Source: Chelatococcus sp. (GTDB lineage: Bacteria > Pseudomonadota > Alphaproteobacteria > Rhizobiales > Beijerinckiaceae). From it: a stretch of DNA of 8,504 nucleotides. The DNA is taken from positions 1 through 8,504 of the forward strand of contig QFQY01000096.1 in the NCBI GenBank assembly GCA_003248805.1. The letters run 5' to 3'. Positions 1 through 5,837 of the stretch are shown piece after piece. The position numbers and the translations under genes were made by a program. The notes beneath the pieces are model-generated. The model was given only the letters and a program-made list of their open reading frames with translations, ran no database searches and was not told where the DNA came from. Each line of letters starts with the position of its first letter. Position 1 is the first letter of the stretch.

Positions 1-1094
1 CGCGCCGCCGTCCCGACATCCGAGGACGTCGACTGGATCGTCCGAACCGTCGCCGACAGGCGCTCCACCGTCTCGTTGAAATCGGCCCGCAGCTTCGCAT
101 AGCCGGCGGGCATCGCGACGGTGATCCGGTGGGCGAAATTGCCGCCCGCCAGTTCGCCCAGTCCCTCGGCGACGGCATCCATCACCGTCTTCAGGTCGCG
201 CGCCTGTTCAGCCTGGCGGTTCGCCGCCTCCTCCCGCTCGGCCTCGGTCATCCGGCGCGTCTGCTCGACGATCCCGGACTGGGCCGCCGCTTCGCTCTCG
301 AGCCGGACCTTCTCCAGGGACGCGCGGCGCAACACCTCGACGCCCTGCCCCATTGCCGCGAATTCGCTGCCGGCGCGGAAGACCGGCACCGGCGTCTCAT
401 GGTCGCCCGTCGCAAGCCGGTCCAGCGCCTGCTTCATGGCGTCGAGCGGCGCCAGCATGCGGCGGACGAGGAGGAAGAGGGCGAGCCCGGCGACAGCGGC
501 GGTGAGAAGGCCGGCCAGCGTGTTCCACACCACCATCTCGCGGATCACCGACATGAACTCGGCCTGCTTCACGCCGACATAGAGGACGCCGATGACCTTG
601 CCGTCCGCCTTCTGGACGATCGGCTCGTAGATCGTGAAATAGGACTCGCCGAGAATGTCGGCCGTGCCCGAATAGCGCGTCTTCTGCTTGAACACCGCAT
701 CATAGGCCGGTCCCGGCGCGAGCTTCGTCCCGACCGCCCGGCTTCCATCCGGCTTCTGGACATTGGTCGCGACGCGGATATCGCCCATGAAGACCGTCGC
801 GGTGCTGCCGGCCAGCGCCTTGACCTTGTCGACGGCCGTGAAATCGCCGTTGATCACGTCGCTTCCGTAAAGGAGCCGCTCGCCGTCCAGCCGAGGCTCG
901 CCCTTCGCGCCCAGGATGTCCCGCAGCATGTTGATGTTGACCACGAGACTGGCCTGAGCGCGCTCGCGCATCGCATCCCGCGCCTCGGTGATCGACAGCC
1001 ACACCGAGGCGCCGACGGCGACCGCGACGATGAGAACTCCGACGATGGCGAGGCGCGTCGCAATCGGCAGCCGCAGGGAAAGCAACGTCTTCAT
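1..1094 (-). CDS. Methyl-accepting chemotaxis protein, N-terminal part (cut by left edge)
   Basis: Transmembrane chemoreceptor that would sense a ligand in the periplasm and signal to CheA/CheW. The minus strand reads open for 364 codons from the ATG at 1094 to the left edge. A first membrane segment lies at about residues 14-34 and a second at about 189-210. The periplasmic domain between them is of single-Cache type, with a typical C-terminal half (YFTIYEPIV at 152-160, GKVIGVLYVGV at 165-175). A HAMP domain follows at about 211-265, then a long charged helix and a second HAMP-like stretch at about 303-355 (GLGELAGGNFAHRI). The methylation helices and the signalling hairpin lie outside the window. 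An in-frame ATG at 1106 would add four residues; neither start has a strong Shine-Dalgarno sequence. The family call is firm, but the ligand cannot be told. A Cache-HAMP histidine kinase or cyclase is possible in principle, but the paired HAMP layout favours a chemoreceptor. Confidence 0.88.
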   Translation of the reverse strand, partial: MKTLLSLRLPIATRLAIVGVLIVAVAVGASVWLSITEARDAMRERAQASLVVNINMLRDILGAKGEPRLDGERLLYGSDVINGDFTAVDKVKALAGSTATVFMGDIRVATNVQKPDGSRAVGTKLAPGPAYDAVFKQKTRYSGTADILGESYFTIYEPIVQKADGKVIGVLYVGVKQAEFMSVIREMVVWNTLAGLLTAAVAGLALFLLVRRMLAPLDAMKQALDRLATGDHETPVPVFRAGSEFAAMGQGVEVLRRASLEKVRLESEAAAQSGIVEQTRRMTEAEREEAANRQAEQARDLKTVMDAVAEGLGELAGGNFAHRITVAMPAGYAKLRADFNETVERLSATVRTIQSTSSDVGTAA

Positions 1095-1191
1095 GGAGAG
1101 CCCCATGGGTCCTGGCGCGCATGCGCCGTCCCGATTTGCCGCCAGCCGTCTCGACACGCCGGCCAGCAACCGGGCACGCGAGCATGATCAA

Positions 1192-1208
1192 GATGAGGTG
1201 ACCTCATC
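1192..1208. promoter_or_regulatory. 17-bp palindrome, possible operator
   Basis: GATGAGGT and ACCTCATC are perfect inverted repeats around a single G. The site lies about 97 bases upstream of the chemoreceptor ATG at 1094, where a dimeric regulator or a leader hairpin could act. I cannot assign it to a known regulator. An 8-bp arm is unlikely by chance at a given site but not unique genome-wide. Confidence 0.4.
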
Positions 1209-1306
1209 GGAAGGCCTCGTCGCCCGCCGACGACCGCGTCTTCCCGGAGGGCTTGCGCGACCTCTTCCAGCAGGCAGGAGCAACTCCAAATTCTCGTTCT
1301 TCGTGA

Positions 1307-1321
1307 TTAATGTCGGGTTAA
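1307..1321. promoter_or_regulatory. Putative CtrA-binding box
   Basis: TTAA, seven bases (TGTCGGG), then TTAA: an exact match to the core TTAA-N7-TTAA recognised by the alphaproteobacterial master regulator CtrA. On the minus strand the first half reads TTAAC, the favoured extended half-site. CtrA controls motility and chemotaxis genes in many alphaproteobacteria, which fits the chemoreceptor transcribed leftward from here. The box is about 210 bases from that start and about 290 from the transpeptidase start, so either target implies a long leader. Confidence 0.5.
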
Positions 1322-1461
1322 ACGGCCCGATCGCGCCTTCCAATCACGCTCATTGCGAACAGATCGCGCAGACTCGAACAGCGCCGGGAGCAACCCATGC
1401 GTGCAATGCGGCATCCGCGACCGACGTCGCGCGTTGTTGCCGATATGCAACGAAGCCGGAG

Positions 1462-1479
1462 CGCCACAATTTCGCCACA
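1462..1479 (+). repeat. Tandem CGCCACA repeat, 11-bp period
   Basis: CGCCACA occurs at 1462-1468 and again at 1473-1479, separated by ATTT, so the copies sit one helical turn apart. This spacing is typical of sites for OmpR-type response regulators, which bind direct repeats as head-to-tail dimers. It lies about 130 bases upstream of the first L,D-transpeptidase. The regulatory role is inferred; two 7-mers can coincide by chance. Confidence 0.3.
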
Positions 1480-1610
1480 GCGTATTCACCCCACGGCCAT
1501 CTCCGGCGCCTTTCAAACCATCGACCGAGATGGCCCTTCGGAACGGAAGGACCCGTGCTCGCGTTCTTCCAGCCGCCTCGCCCGACACCGCTCACAGAGC
1601 CTCCCGTACA

Positions 1611-2366
1611 ATGTCCTCCGAACCGTCCGCTCCCCATCAGGCCGAAACGGTCCTGGCCCGTCCGTCTCGTCGCACGGCCGTCGCCCTGTTGCCGATGTTC
1701 CTCGCGGCCTGCGTAAGCCAGCCGCAGCAGCCCTTCGAAGTCACGCAGCGCGCGGCCGGCGTCAGCGCCGAGTATCTGGCGATGTATGGCGAGCGGCCCG
1801 ACGAGCAGCATCCGCTGCCCGCGACCGACGTCAGCGAGGTCGATCCGCGCTTCCTGCGCAGGGTCGTCTCCTATCCGACGCGCGAGCAGCCCGGCACGAT
1901 CGTCGTCGATACGGACAACCGCTTTCTCTATCTCGTGATGGAAGGCGGCAAGGCCATCCGCTACGGCATCGGCGTCGGCAAGCAGGGCATGTCCTGGCGC
2001 GGCCGCGCGACCGTCGCCCGCAAGGCGACCTGGCCGCGCTGGACGCCGACCGCCGCGATGATCGCCCGCGAGCCGGAACGGAACCGCCCCTGGGCGGGCG
2101 GCATGGCCGGCGGCCTCGAGAACCCGCTCGGCGCCCGCGCGCTCTATCTCTACCAGGGTGATCGCGACACGATGTATCGCATCCACGGCACCACGGAGCC
2201 GTGGTCGATCGGCGAGTCGGTCTCCTCGGGCTGCATCCGCCTGTTCAACCAGGACATCATCGACCTCTACAACCGCGTGCCGACCGGCACGACGGTCGTG
2301 GTGCTGAACCGCGGCCAGCTCGTTCCGGGCGACGCCGGCGACGAGTTCGCCGAAGCATCGTTCTGA
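1611..2366 (+). CDS. Lipoprotein L,D-transpeptidase (YkuD / ErfK-YbiS family)
   Basis: Predicted envelope enzyme of 251 residues that would form 3-3 cross-links in peptidoglycan or attach proteins to it. The N-terminus has a twin-arginine segment (SRR at 19-21), a short hydrophobic stretch and a lipobox LAAC with the lipidated cysteine at 34, so the mature protein is probably membrane-anchored in the periplasm. The YkuD domain covers about residues 94-232. The catalytic motif shows His192 in IHGT and the nucleophile Cys208 in SSGCIR, with the conserved ENPLGARALYL block at 170-180. The start at 1611 was chosen because it gives a normal signal peptide; longer frames upstream add only low-complexity sequence. 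No clear ribosome binding site precedes it. The gene is closely related to the second transpeptidase at 3368-4150 and is followed by the DUF2076 gene on the same strand. Family certain; exact substrate unknown. Confidence 0.9.
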   Translation: MSSEPSAPHQAETVLARPSRRTAVALLPMFLAACVSQPQQPFEVTQRAAGVSAEYLAMYGERPDEQHPLPATDVSEVDPRFLRRVVSYPTREQPGTIVVDTDNRFLYLVMEGGKAIRYGIGVGKQGMSWRGRATVARKATWPRWTPTAAMIAREPERNRPWAGGMAGGLENPLGARALYLYQGDRDTMYRIHGTTEPWSIGESVSSGCIRLFNQDIIDLYNRVPTGTTVVVLNRGQLVPGDAGDEFAEASF

Positions 2367-2416
2367 AGCACGCGGCTGCCTTGATACCGTCATAGGACGG
2401 CACCACCTCTTGACGT

Positions 2417-2437
2417 GGCGGCGCAACCCGCGCCGCC
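2417..2437 (+). other. Strong GC hairpin in the leader of the DUF2076 gene
   Basis: GGCGGCGC and GCGCCGCC form a perfect 8-bp stem around the loop AACCC. The stem ends nine bases before the AGGAG of the next gene. There is no T-tract after it, so it is not a standard intrinsic terminator for the upstream transpeptidase. It may stabilise a processed 3' end or affect translation of DUF2076. Confidence 0.4.
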
Positions 2438-2446
2438 GCAAACGAG

Positions 2447-2451
2447 AGGAG
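2447..2451 (+). promoter_or_regulatory. Ribosome binding site that fixes the DUF2076 start
   Basis: AGGAG directly abuts an ATG at 2452 (spacing 0) but is six bases before the ATG at 2458. The second is therefore the likely start, giving the N-terminus MTPQERDVI. Confidence 0.7.
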
Positions 2452-2457
2452 ATGACG

Positions 2458-3258
2458 ATGACGCCGCAGGAACGCGACGTGATCGCCGGGATTTTCGACC
2501 GCCTGAAGCAGGCGGCCAACCAGCCGCGCGACCCCGAAGCCGAAGCTTTCATCGCCGAGCGGCTGCGCGAACAGCCCTATGCGCCCTATGCCATGGCGCA
2601 GTCGGTCTACGTCCAAGAACAGGCTCTGCAGAACCTGCAGGCGCAGGTCGACGACCTGCAGGCCAAGCTGCGCGCCCTCGAGGAGCGCCAGGCCGAGGCC
2701 CCCGCCCCGTCCGGCGGCTTCCTGTCGGGCATCTTCGGCGGTGCCCCGCAGGCTCCGCGACCGCGCTCGGTGCCCTCCTTCCCGCCGCGGACGGAGCAGG
2801 CCCCCTCGCCCGCCTGGAACACGCAGCCTCAGGCCGCCCCGATGCAGGCCGCGCCGCCGCCCGGCATGCAGGCGGCCGCGCCCGGCCCCTGGGGCGGGCA
2901 GGCCGCACAGTCTGCGGCGCGCGGCGGCGGCTTCATGGCGAGCGCGCTGACGACGGCGGCGGGCGTCGCCGGCGGCATGGTCGTCGGCAACATGCTGATG
3001 AACGCCTTCAGCGGCAGCCATGGCGCGGCGCAGGCGGCCGGCACGGCCGCGGCGAGCGGCACGTCGAGCCTCGCGGACAGCGTCACGGCCGGCAATGTCG
3101 CCGACACGGCCCAGCCCGCCAGCAGCGGCTGGGGCAGCGGCAACACGGACTACAATGACGGTTCGTCCGACCCCGCCAACTACCAGCAGGCTGCCGACGA
3201 CACCCCGGTCGAGGACGACGACCCCGGCTTCGGCGGCGACGACGACAGCTGGGTCTGA
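2458..3258 (+). CDS. DUF2076 domain-containing protein
   Basis: A 266-residue protein of unknown function. The N-terminal region, about 1-80, matches DUF2076 in style: it opens MTPQERDVIAGIFDRLKQAA, continues with a conserved DPEAEAFI segment, and then has a helical, probably coiled-coil stretch (about 50-80) rich in Gln, Leu and Glu. A Pro/Ala/Gln-rich linker covers about 80-155. A short Gly/Ala hydrophobic segment follows at about 160-183 (TTAAGVAGGMVVGNMLM), which could insert in a membrane or pack as a glycine zipper. The C-terminus is acidic, with DDTPVEDDD and GGDDDSWV. No signal peptide is visible. It lies 91 bases after a lipoprotein L,D-transpeptidase and faces a second one, so an envelope-related role is possible, but this rests on neighbourhood only. 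The family has no established biochemical function that I know of. Confidence 0.85.
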   Translation: MTPQERDVIAGIFDRLKQAANQPRDPEAEAFIAERLREQPYAPYAMAQSVYVQEQALQNLQAQVDDLQAKLRALEERQAEAPAPSGGFLSGIFGGAPQAPRPRSVPSFPPRTEQAPSPAWNTQPQAAPMQAAPPPGMQAAAPGPWGGQAAQSAARGGGFMASALTTAAGVAGGMVVGNMLMNAFSGSHGAAQAAGTAAASGTSSLADSVTAGNVADTAQPASSGWGSGNTDYNDGSSDPANYQQAADDTPVEDDDPGFGGDDDSWV

Positions 3259-3308
3259 CAGGCCCGTCGCGCCGCGACGGCGACGGCTGCAGGCATCATG
3301 ACGAAAGA

Positions 3309-3336
3309 GGGCCCGCCCGGCATGCCGGGCGGGCCC
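3309..3336. terminator. Bidirectional terminator (28-nt perfect palindrome)
   Basis: GGGCCCGCCCGGCA at 3309-3322 and its exact reverse complement at 3323-3336 form a self-complementary sequence of 28 bases, giving a GC stem of about 12 bp. It sits between the convergent DUF2076 and second transpeptidase genes. The plus strand continues TTCCCT and the minus strand continues TCTTTC, both weakly T-rich, so it could stop transcription from both sides. Confidence 0.75.
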
Positions 3337-3367
3337 TTCCCTATCCGGTCGATCTCGTCCGCAAGCG

Positions 3368-4150
3368 TCAGATCACCAGCACCTTCGCCCCGACCGCCAC
3401 GCGCCCGTACAGATCGGTGACGTCGTCGTTGGTCATGCGGATGCAGCCCGACGAGACCGCCTGGCCGATGGTGTTGGGCTCGTTCGTGCCGTGGATGCGG
3501 TAGAGCGAGGAGCCGAGATAGAGCGCGCGCGCGCCCATCGGATTCTCCGGGCCGCCCGGCATGAATCGCGGCAGGTCGGGCCGGCGCTTCAGCATCTCGG
3601 CCGGCGGCGTCCAGCTCGGCCATTCGGCCTTGCGGGTCACCGTCTTCATGCCGGCCCATTCGAAGCCGGGCCGGCCGACGCCGATGCCGTAGCGAAGCGC
3701 CCGGCCGCCCGGCTGGACCAGGAAGAGGAACTTCTGGTTGGTGTCGATCACGATGGTGCCGGCCTTGTGCGGCCCGTCATAGGCGACTTCCTGCTTGCGG
3801 AAGCGCGGATCGAGCACGCGCTCGATCGGCCGCTCGGCCTGCAGCGGCTCGCCCAGCGCGGCGGTGCGGCTGCGCGGCGCGACGCCGCGCTCATAGGGAT
3901 CCTCGGCGTAGCCCGCCGGGGCGCGATAGCCCTGGCCATAGGCCGAATAGGCGCGGGGCCTGTTGTAGACGGCGCCGCCCCGCCCCGGAGTGGGGTCGCG
4001 GCCGGTCATCAGGAGCTCGATGAAGCCGCCGCCGTAATTCGGCTGGCCGGAGGAGGCCGTGGTCATCGGATCGAAGGGGTCGGGACGGCCCTGCGCATGG
4101 GCAGGGGCCGCCAGCAGGACGAGCACGGGGGCGAGGGCGATCAGGCGCAT
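3368..4150 (-). CDS. Secreted L,D-transpeptidase (YkuD / ErfK-YbiS family)
   Basis: A 260-residue exported enzyme expected to act on peptidoglycan in the periplasm. It begins with a standard Sec signal peptide, MRLIALAPVLVLLAAPAHAQ, with likely cleavage after AHA at 17-19. A Gly/Tyr/Arg-rich spacer of about 90 residues follows. The YkuD domain runs from about 129 to 260, with His220 in RIHGT, Cys236 in SSGCIR and the PENPMGARALYL block at 201-212. The chain stops right after the domain (KVLVI). The start at 4150 is supported by the signal peptide, with GAGAGAG eight bases upstream. The catalytic domain is a close paralogue of the lipoprotein enzyme at 1611-2366, but the targeting and N-terminal spacer differ. 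The gene is convergent to DUF2076 and divergent from the TauE/SafE permease. Its leader holds a terminator-like hairpin. Confidence 0.92.
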   Translation of the reverse strand: MRLIALAPVLVLLAAPAHAQGRPDPFDPMTTASSGQPNYGGGFIELLMTGRDPTPGRGGAVYNRPRAYSAYGQGYRAPAGYAEDPYERGVAPRSRTAALGEPLQAERPIERVLDPRFRKQEVAYDGPHKAGTIVIDTNQKFLFLVQPGGRALRYGIGVGRPGFEWAGMKTVTRKAEWPSWTPPAEMLKRRPDLPRFMPGGPENPMGARALYLGSSLYRIHGTNEPNTIGQAVSSGCIRMTNDDVTDLYGRVAVGAKVLVI

Positions 4151-4503
4151 GACGCAACTCTCTCGGACAGATATCCGAAAAAGCCTGCGGAGATCAGGCA
4201 GAAGGAATGGTGAATCGGACGGTGCCGCGAGGGATGGCGGGCGCCGATGGCGCCAATTCGCGAAATTAACCTTAGCGGACCGCGAAGAGACAGGGTGAAG
4301 GAAGGCTTTCCGCCCGGCCAGGCCCCGCTCGGGCGGCGGCCCGTCCGATCTTGACCCGCGGCGCGATCGCTGCGCCAATCGGACCTCGCGACGCGTGCGA
4401 GACCACAGGCGATGACCAGTCCGAGACCGATAGCCGCTCCGGGCTCCGTTGCCCCTGGATGGAACGACCGGCCCGCGCCGAAGCCGCCGACCGACCGCCG
4501 CTG
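4151..4503. other. Divergent intergenic region
   Basis: About 350 bases lie between the divergent second transpeptidase and TauE/SafE genes. Apart from the leader hairpins near the transpeptidase start, I see an AT-richer patch at 4255-4275 (AATTCGCGAAATTAACC), which may hold promoter elements. No confident -35/-10 pair, operator or conserved RNA is visible. The TauE/SafE frame stays open upstream to 4351, so part of this region could be coding if an earlier start is used, but the added residues resemble no membrane protein. Confidence 0.5.
4164..4199 (-). promoter_or_regulatory. Terminator-like hairpin plus second hairpin in the transpeptidase leader
   Basis: On the minus strand GCCTG and CAGGC (4199-4195, 4187-4183) form a 5-bp stem with a 7-base loop, followed at once by TTTTT (4182-4178). 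A second small stem, CGGA with TCCG, follows at 4177-4164, and the GAGAG ribosome binding region comes next. The loop segment ATCTCCG can also pair with CGGATAT of the second element with one mismatch, so two exclusive folds are possible. This resembles an attenuator, but the stems are short and the idea is inferred. Confidence 0.35.
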
Positions 4504-5268
4504 ATGCCGACCGATCCCCTGTTCTACGTCGTCGGCTGGGCGACGACCGTGCTCGTCGCGGTCGGAAAGAGTGCGTTCGGTGGCGGGCTCGCCATTCTCG
4601 GCATCCCCCTGCTCGCCATCGTCACGCAGCCCCTGCAGGCGGCGATCATGGTCGCGCTGCTCGTCTCGCTGATGGACCTGATGGCGCTGCAGCGATTCGG
4701 GCGCGACAGCTGGTCGGTGCCCGACCTGATCTGGCTTCTGCCCGGGCTCGTCCTCGGCATCGGCGTCGGCTATCTGGTCTTCGTCGAAGTCGACCCGCGC
4801 ATCGTCACGCTGGTCATCGGGCTGATCACGCTCGCCTTCACCCTCCACTGGTTCATGAAGGGGCGGATCGCGCCGCCCGGAACGCGGCCGGTCTCGCCGC
4901 CGCTGGCGCTCGCGGCCGGCATCGCCTCCGGCTTCACCACCTTCATCGCCCATGCCGGCGGCCCGCCGATCGCGATGTACCTGCTCGCTCGCGGTCTCGA
5001 CAAGACGCGGTTCGTAGGCACGACGATCGTGTTCTTCACCATCGGCAACTGGCTGAAGCTGCCGCCCTATATCTCGCTCGGCCTGACGCATCGGGACGCG
5101 CTCTGGGGCGCTCTGGCGCTCGCGCCGGCCGTCCCCCTCGGGATCTGGCTCGGGCGTGTCGTCCATGACCGGCTGGACCAGAAGCGGCTGTTCCTGGCCT
5201 GCTATACGCTCCTCGCCATCGCGGCCGCCAAGCTGACCTTCGACGCAGCCCTCTCGCTGCTCCGCTGA
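4504..5268 (+). CDS. TauE/SafE (TSUP) family membrane permease
   Basis: An integral inner-membrane protein of 254 residues with about eight hydrophobic segments. The TSUP family moves sulfite, sulfoacetate and other small organic or sulfur anions; the substrate here cannot be told. The family's two internal repeats are visible: GKSAFGGGLAILGIPLLAI at 21-39, and ASGFTTFIAHAGGPPIAMYL at 141-160 with its hallmark HAGGPP. The start at 4504 is preferred because it places the N-terminus just before the first membrane segment and gives the usual family length. In-frame ATGs at 4351 and 4459 add only a polar tail. No clear ribosome binding site precedes any of the three. The acetyltransferase follows 65 bases later on the same strand, so cotranscription is possible. 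No sulfur-metabolism gene lies nearby to help name the substrate. Confidence 0.88.
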   Translation: MPTDPLFYVVGWATTVLVAVGKSAFGGGLAILGIPLLAIVTQPLQAAIMVALLVSLMDLMALQRFGRDSWSVPDLIWLLPGLVLGIGVGYLVFVEVDPRIVTLVIGLITLAFTLHWFMKGRIAPPGTRPVSPPLALAAGIASGFTTFIAHAGGPPIAMYLLARGLDKTRFVGTTIVFFTIGNWLKLPPYISLGLTHRDALWGALALAPAVPLGIWLGRVVHDRLDQKRLFLACYTLLAIAAAKLTFDAALSLLR

Positions 5269-5333
5269 CGGCTCCGCGGAAGGCGCGTTTCGATCTGGCG
5301 GGCACCTCGCGCAAGCCTTATGGCATCGACACC

Positions 5334-5837
5334 ATGACCACGCTCCCGCCGATCCGCCTCGCACGCGACGAGGATTCCGAAGCGCTCGCCGCGTTGATCG
5401 CGGCCAGCTTCGCCGAATATCCGAACTGCCATTTCGTCTGGGACGAGTTTCCGGAGCTTCGGCAACCCGCGAGCCGTTTCGCCGCCAAGGCGGGCAGGCT
5501 CTGGGTGGCGGAAGCGCCCGGCGGCGCGATCGCCGCCTCGCTCGGCGTCGCGCCCGTGCCCGAGCAGCGCGCCGTCGAGATCACCAAGGTCTATGCCGCG
5601 CCGGCGTTTCGCGGCACCGGGCTGGCGCAGGCGCTGTTCGGCGAGGCCCTTCGCTTCGCCGAAGAGGGAGGCTTCCGCGAACTGATGCTGTGGTCCGACA
5701 CGCGCTTCGCGCGCGGCCACCGCTTCTACGAGAAGCTAGGCTTCGCGCGCTGGCCGGGCGAGCGCTACCTGGCGGATGTGTCGGAGACCTGGGAGTATCA
5801 TTTCCGGCGGCCAGTCGCGCCCGGCGCCACGGCATGA
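5334..5837 (+). CDS. GNAT family N-acetyltransferase
   Basis: A cytoplasmic enzyme of 167 residues expected to transfer an acetyl group from acetyl-CoA to an amine. GNAT motif A is clear at about 85-102 (KVYAAPAFRGTGLAQALF), with the pyrophosphate-binding RGTGLA at 93-98. Motif B is seen as GHRFYEKLGF at 128-137. The N-terminal part (IRLARDEDSEALAALIAASF) is the usual first strand and helix. Length and layout are normal for a single-domain GNAT. The substrate is not predictable. The stop codon overlaps the start of the EamA exporter gene by ATGA, which suggests translational coupling and perhaps a shared role in modifying and exporting a small molecule; that link is inference. No strong ribosome binding site precedes the ATG; an ATG at 5320 is out of frame. 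Confidence 0.9.
   Translation: MTTLPPIRLARDEDSEALAALIAASFAEYPNCHFVWDEFPELRQPASRFAAKAGRLWVAEAPGGAIAASLGVAPVPEQRAVEITKVYAAPAFRGTGLAQALFGEALRFAEEGGFRELMLWSDTRFARGHRFYEKLGFARWPGERYLADVSETWEYHFRRPVAPGATA

Larger units (their letters stand above)
1107..1610. other. Non-coding gap between divergent chemoreceptor and transpeptidase genes
   Basis: About 500 bases lie between the chemoreceptor start and the first L,D-transpeptidase start. Open frames on both strands here give low-complexity Arg/Ala/Ser-rich peptides with no recognisable domain, so I take the stretch as regulatory. It is visibly less GC-rich around 1285-1325. It contains a 17-bp palindrome, a TTAA-N7-TTAA box and an 11-bp-period direct repeat, listed separately. 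I could not identify a convincing -35/-10 pair for either gene. A small RNA cannot be excluded. Confidence 0.6.

Noticed and set aside
129..1187. Long plus-strand open frame opposite the chemoreceptor
   Set aside because: The minus strand gives a full Cache-HAMP architecture; the plus-strand product is Arg/His/Asp-rich and resembles nothing.
2387..2400. CCGTC-ATAG-GACGG hairpin after the first transpeptidase as a terminator
   Set aside because: The stem has only 5 bp and no T-tract follows it.
2410..2457. Upstream TTG (2410) or ATG (2452) as the DUF2076 start
   Set aside because: The ribosome binding site AGGAG overlaps or abuts them; only the ATG at 2458 has normal spacing and the family N-terminus.
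1350..2552. Long minus-strand frame opposite the first L,D-transpeptidase
   Set aside because: It is antisense to a gene with intact catalytic motifs, and its composition is typical of a shadow frame.
3309..3336. 28-nt palindrome as a mobile-element end or recombination site
   Set aside because: Its position between two convergent stop codons and its GC-stem form fit a shared terminator; no transposase or second copy is seen.
4255..4270. Second possible CtrA site upstream of the secreted transpeptidase
   Set aside because: Only one half (TTAAC at 4266-4270) matches; at the required spacing the other half is AATT, not TTAA.
4351..4503. N-terminal extension of the TauE/SafE protein
   Set aside because: The added residues are polar and low in complexity, and the family normally begins just before the first membrane segment.
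4141..5364. Long minus-strand open frame opposite the TauE/SafE gene
   Set aside because: Its product is a low-complexity Arg/Asp/Gly/Glu-rich chain without any domain, antisense to a clear membrane protein. Such frames are expected in GC-rich DNA.
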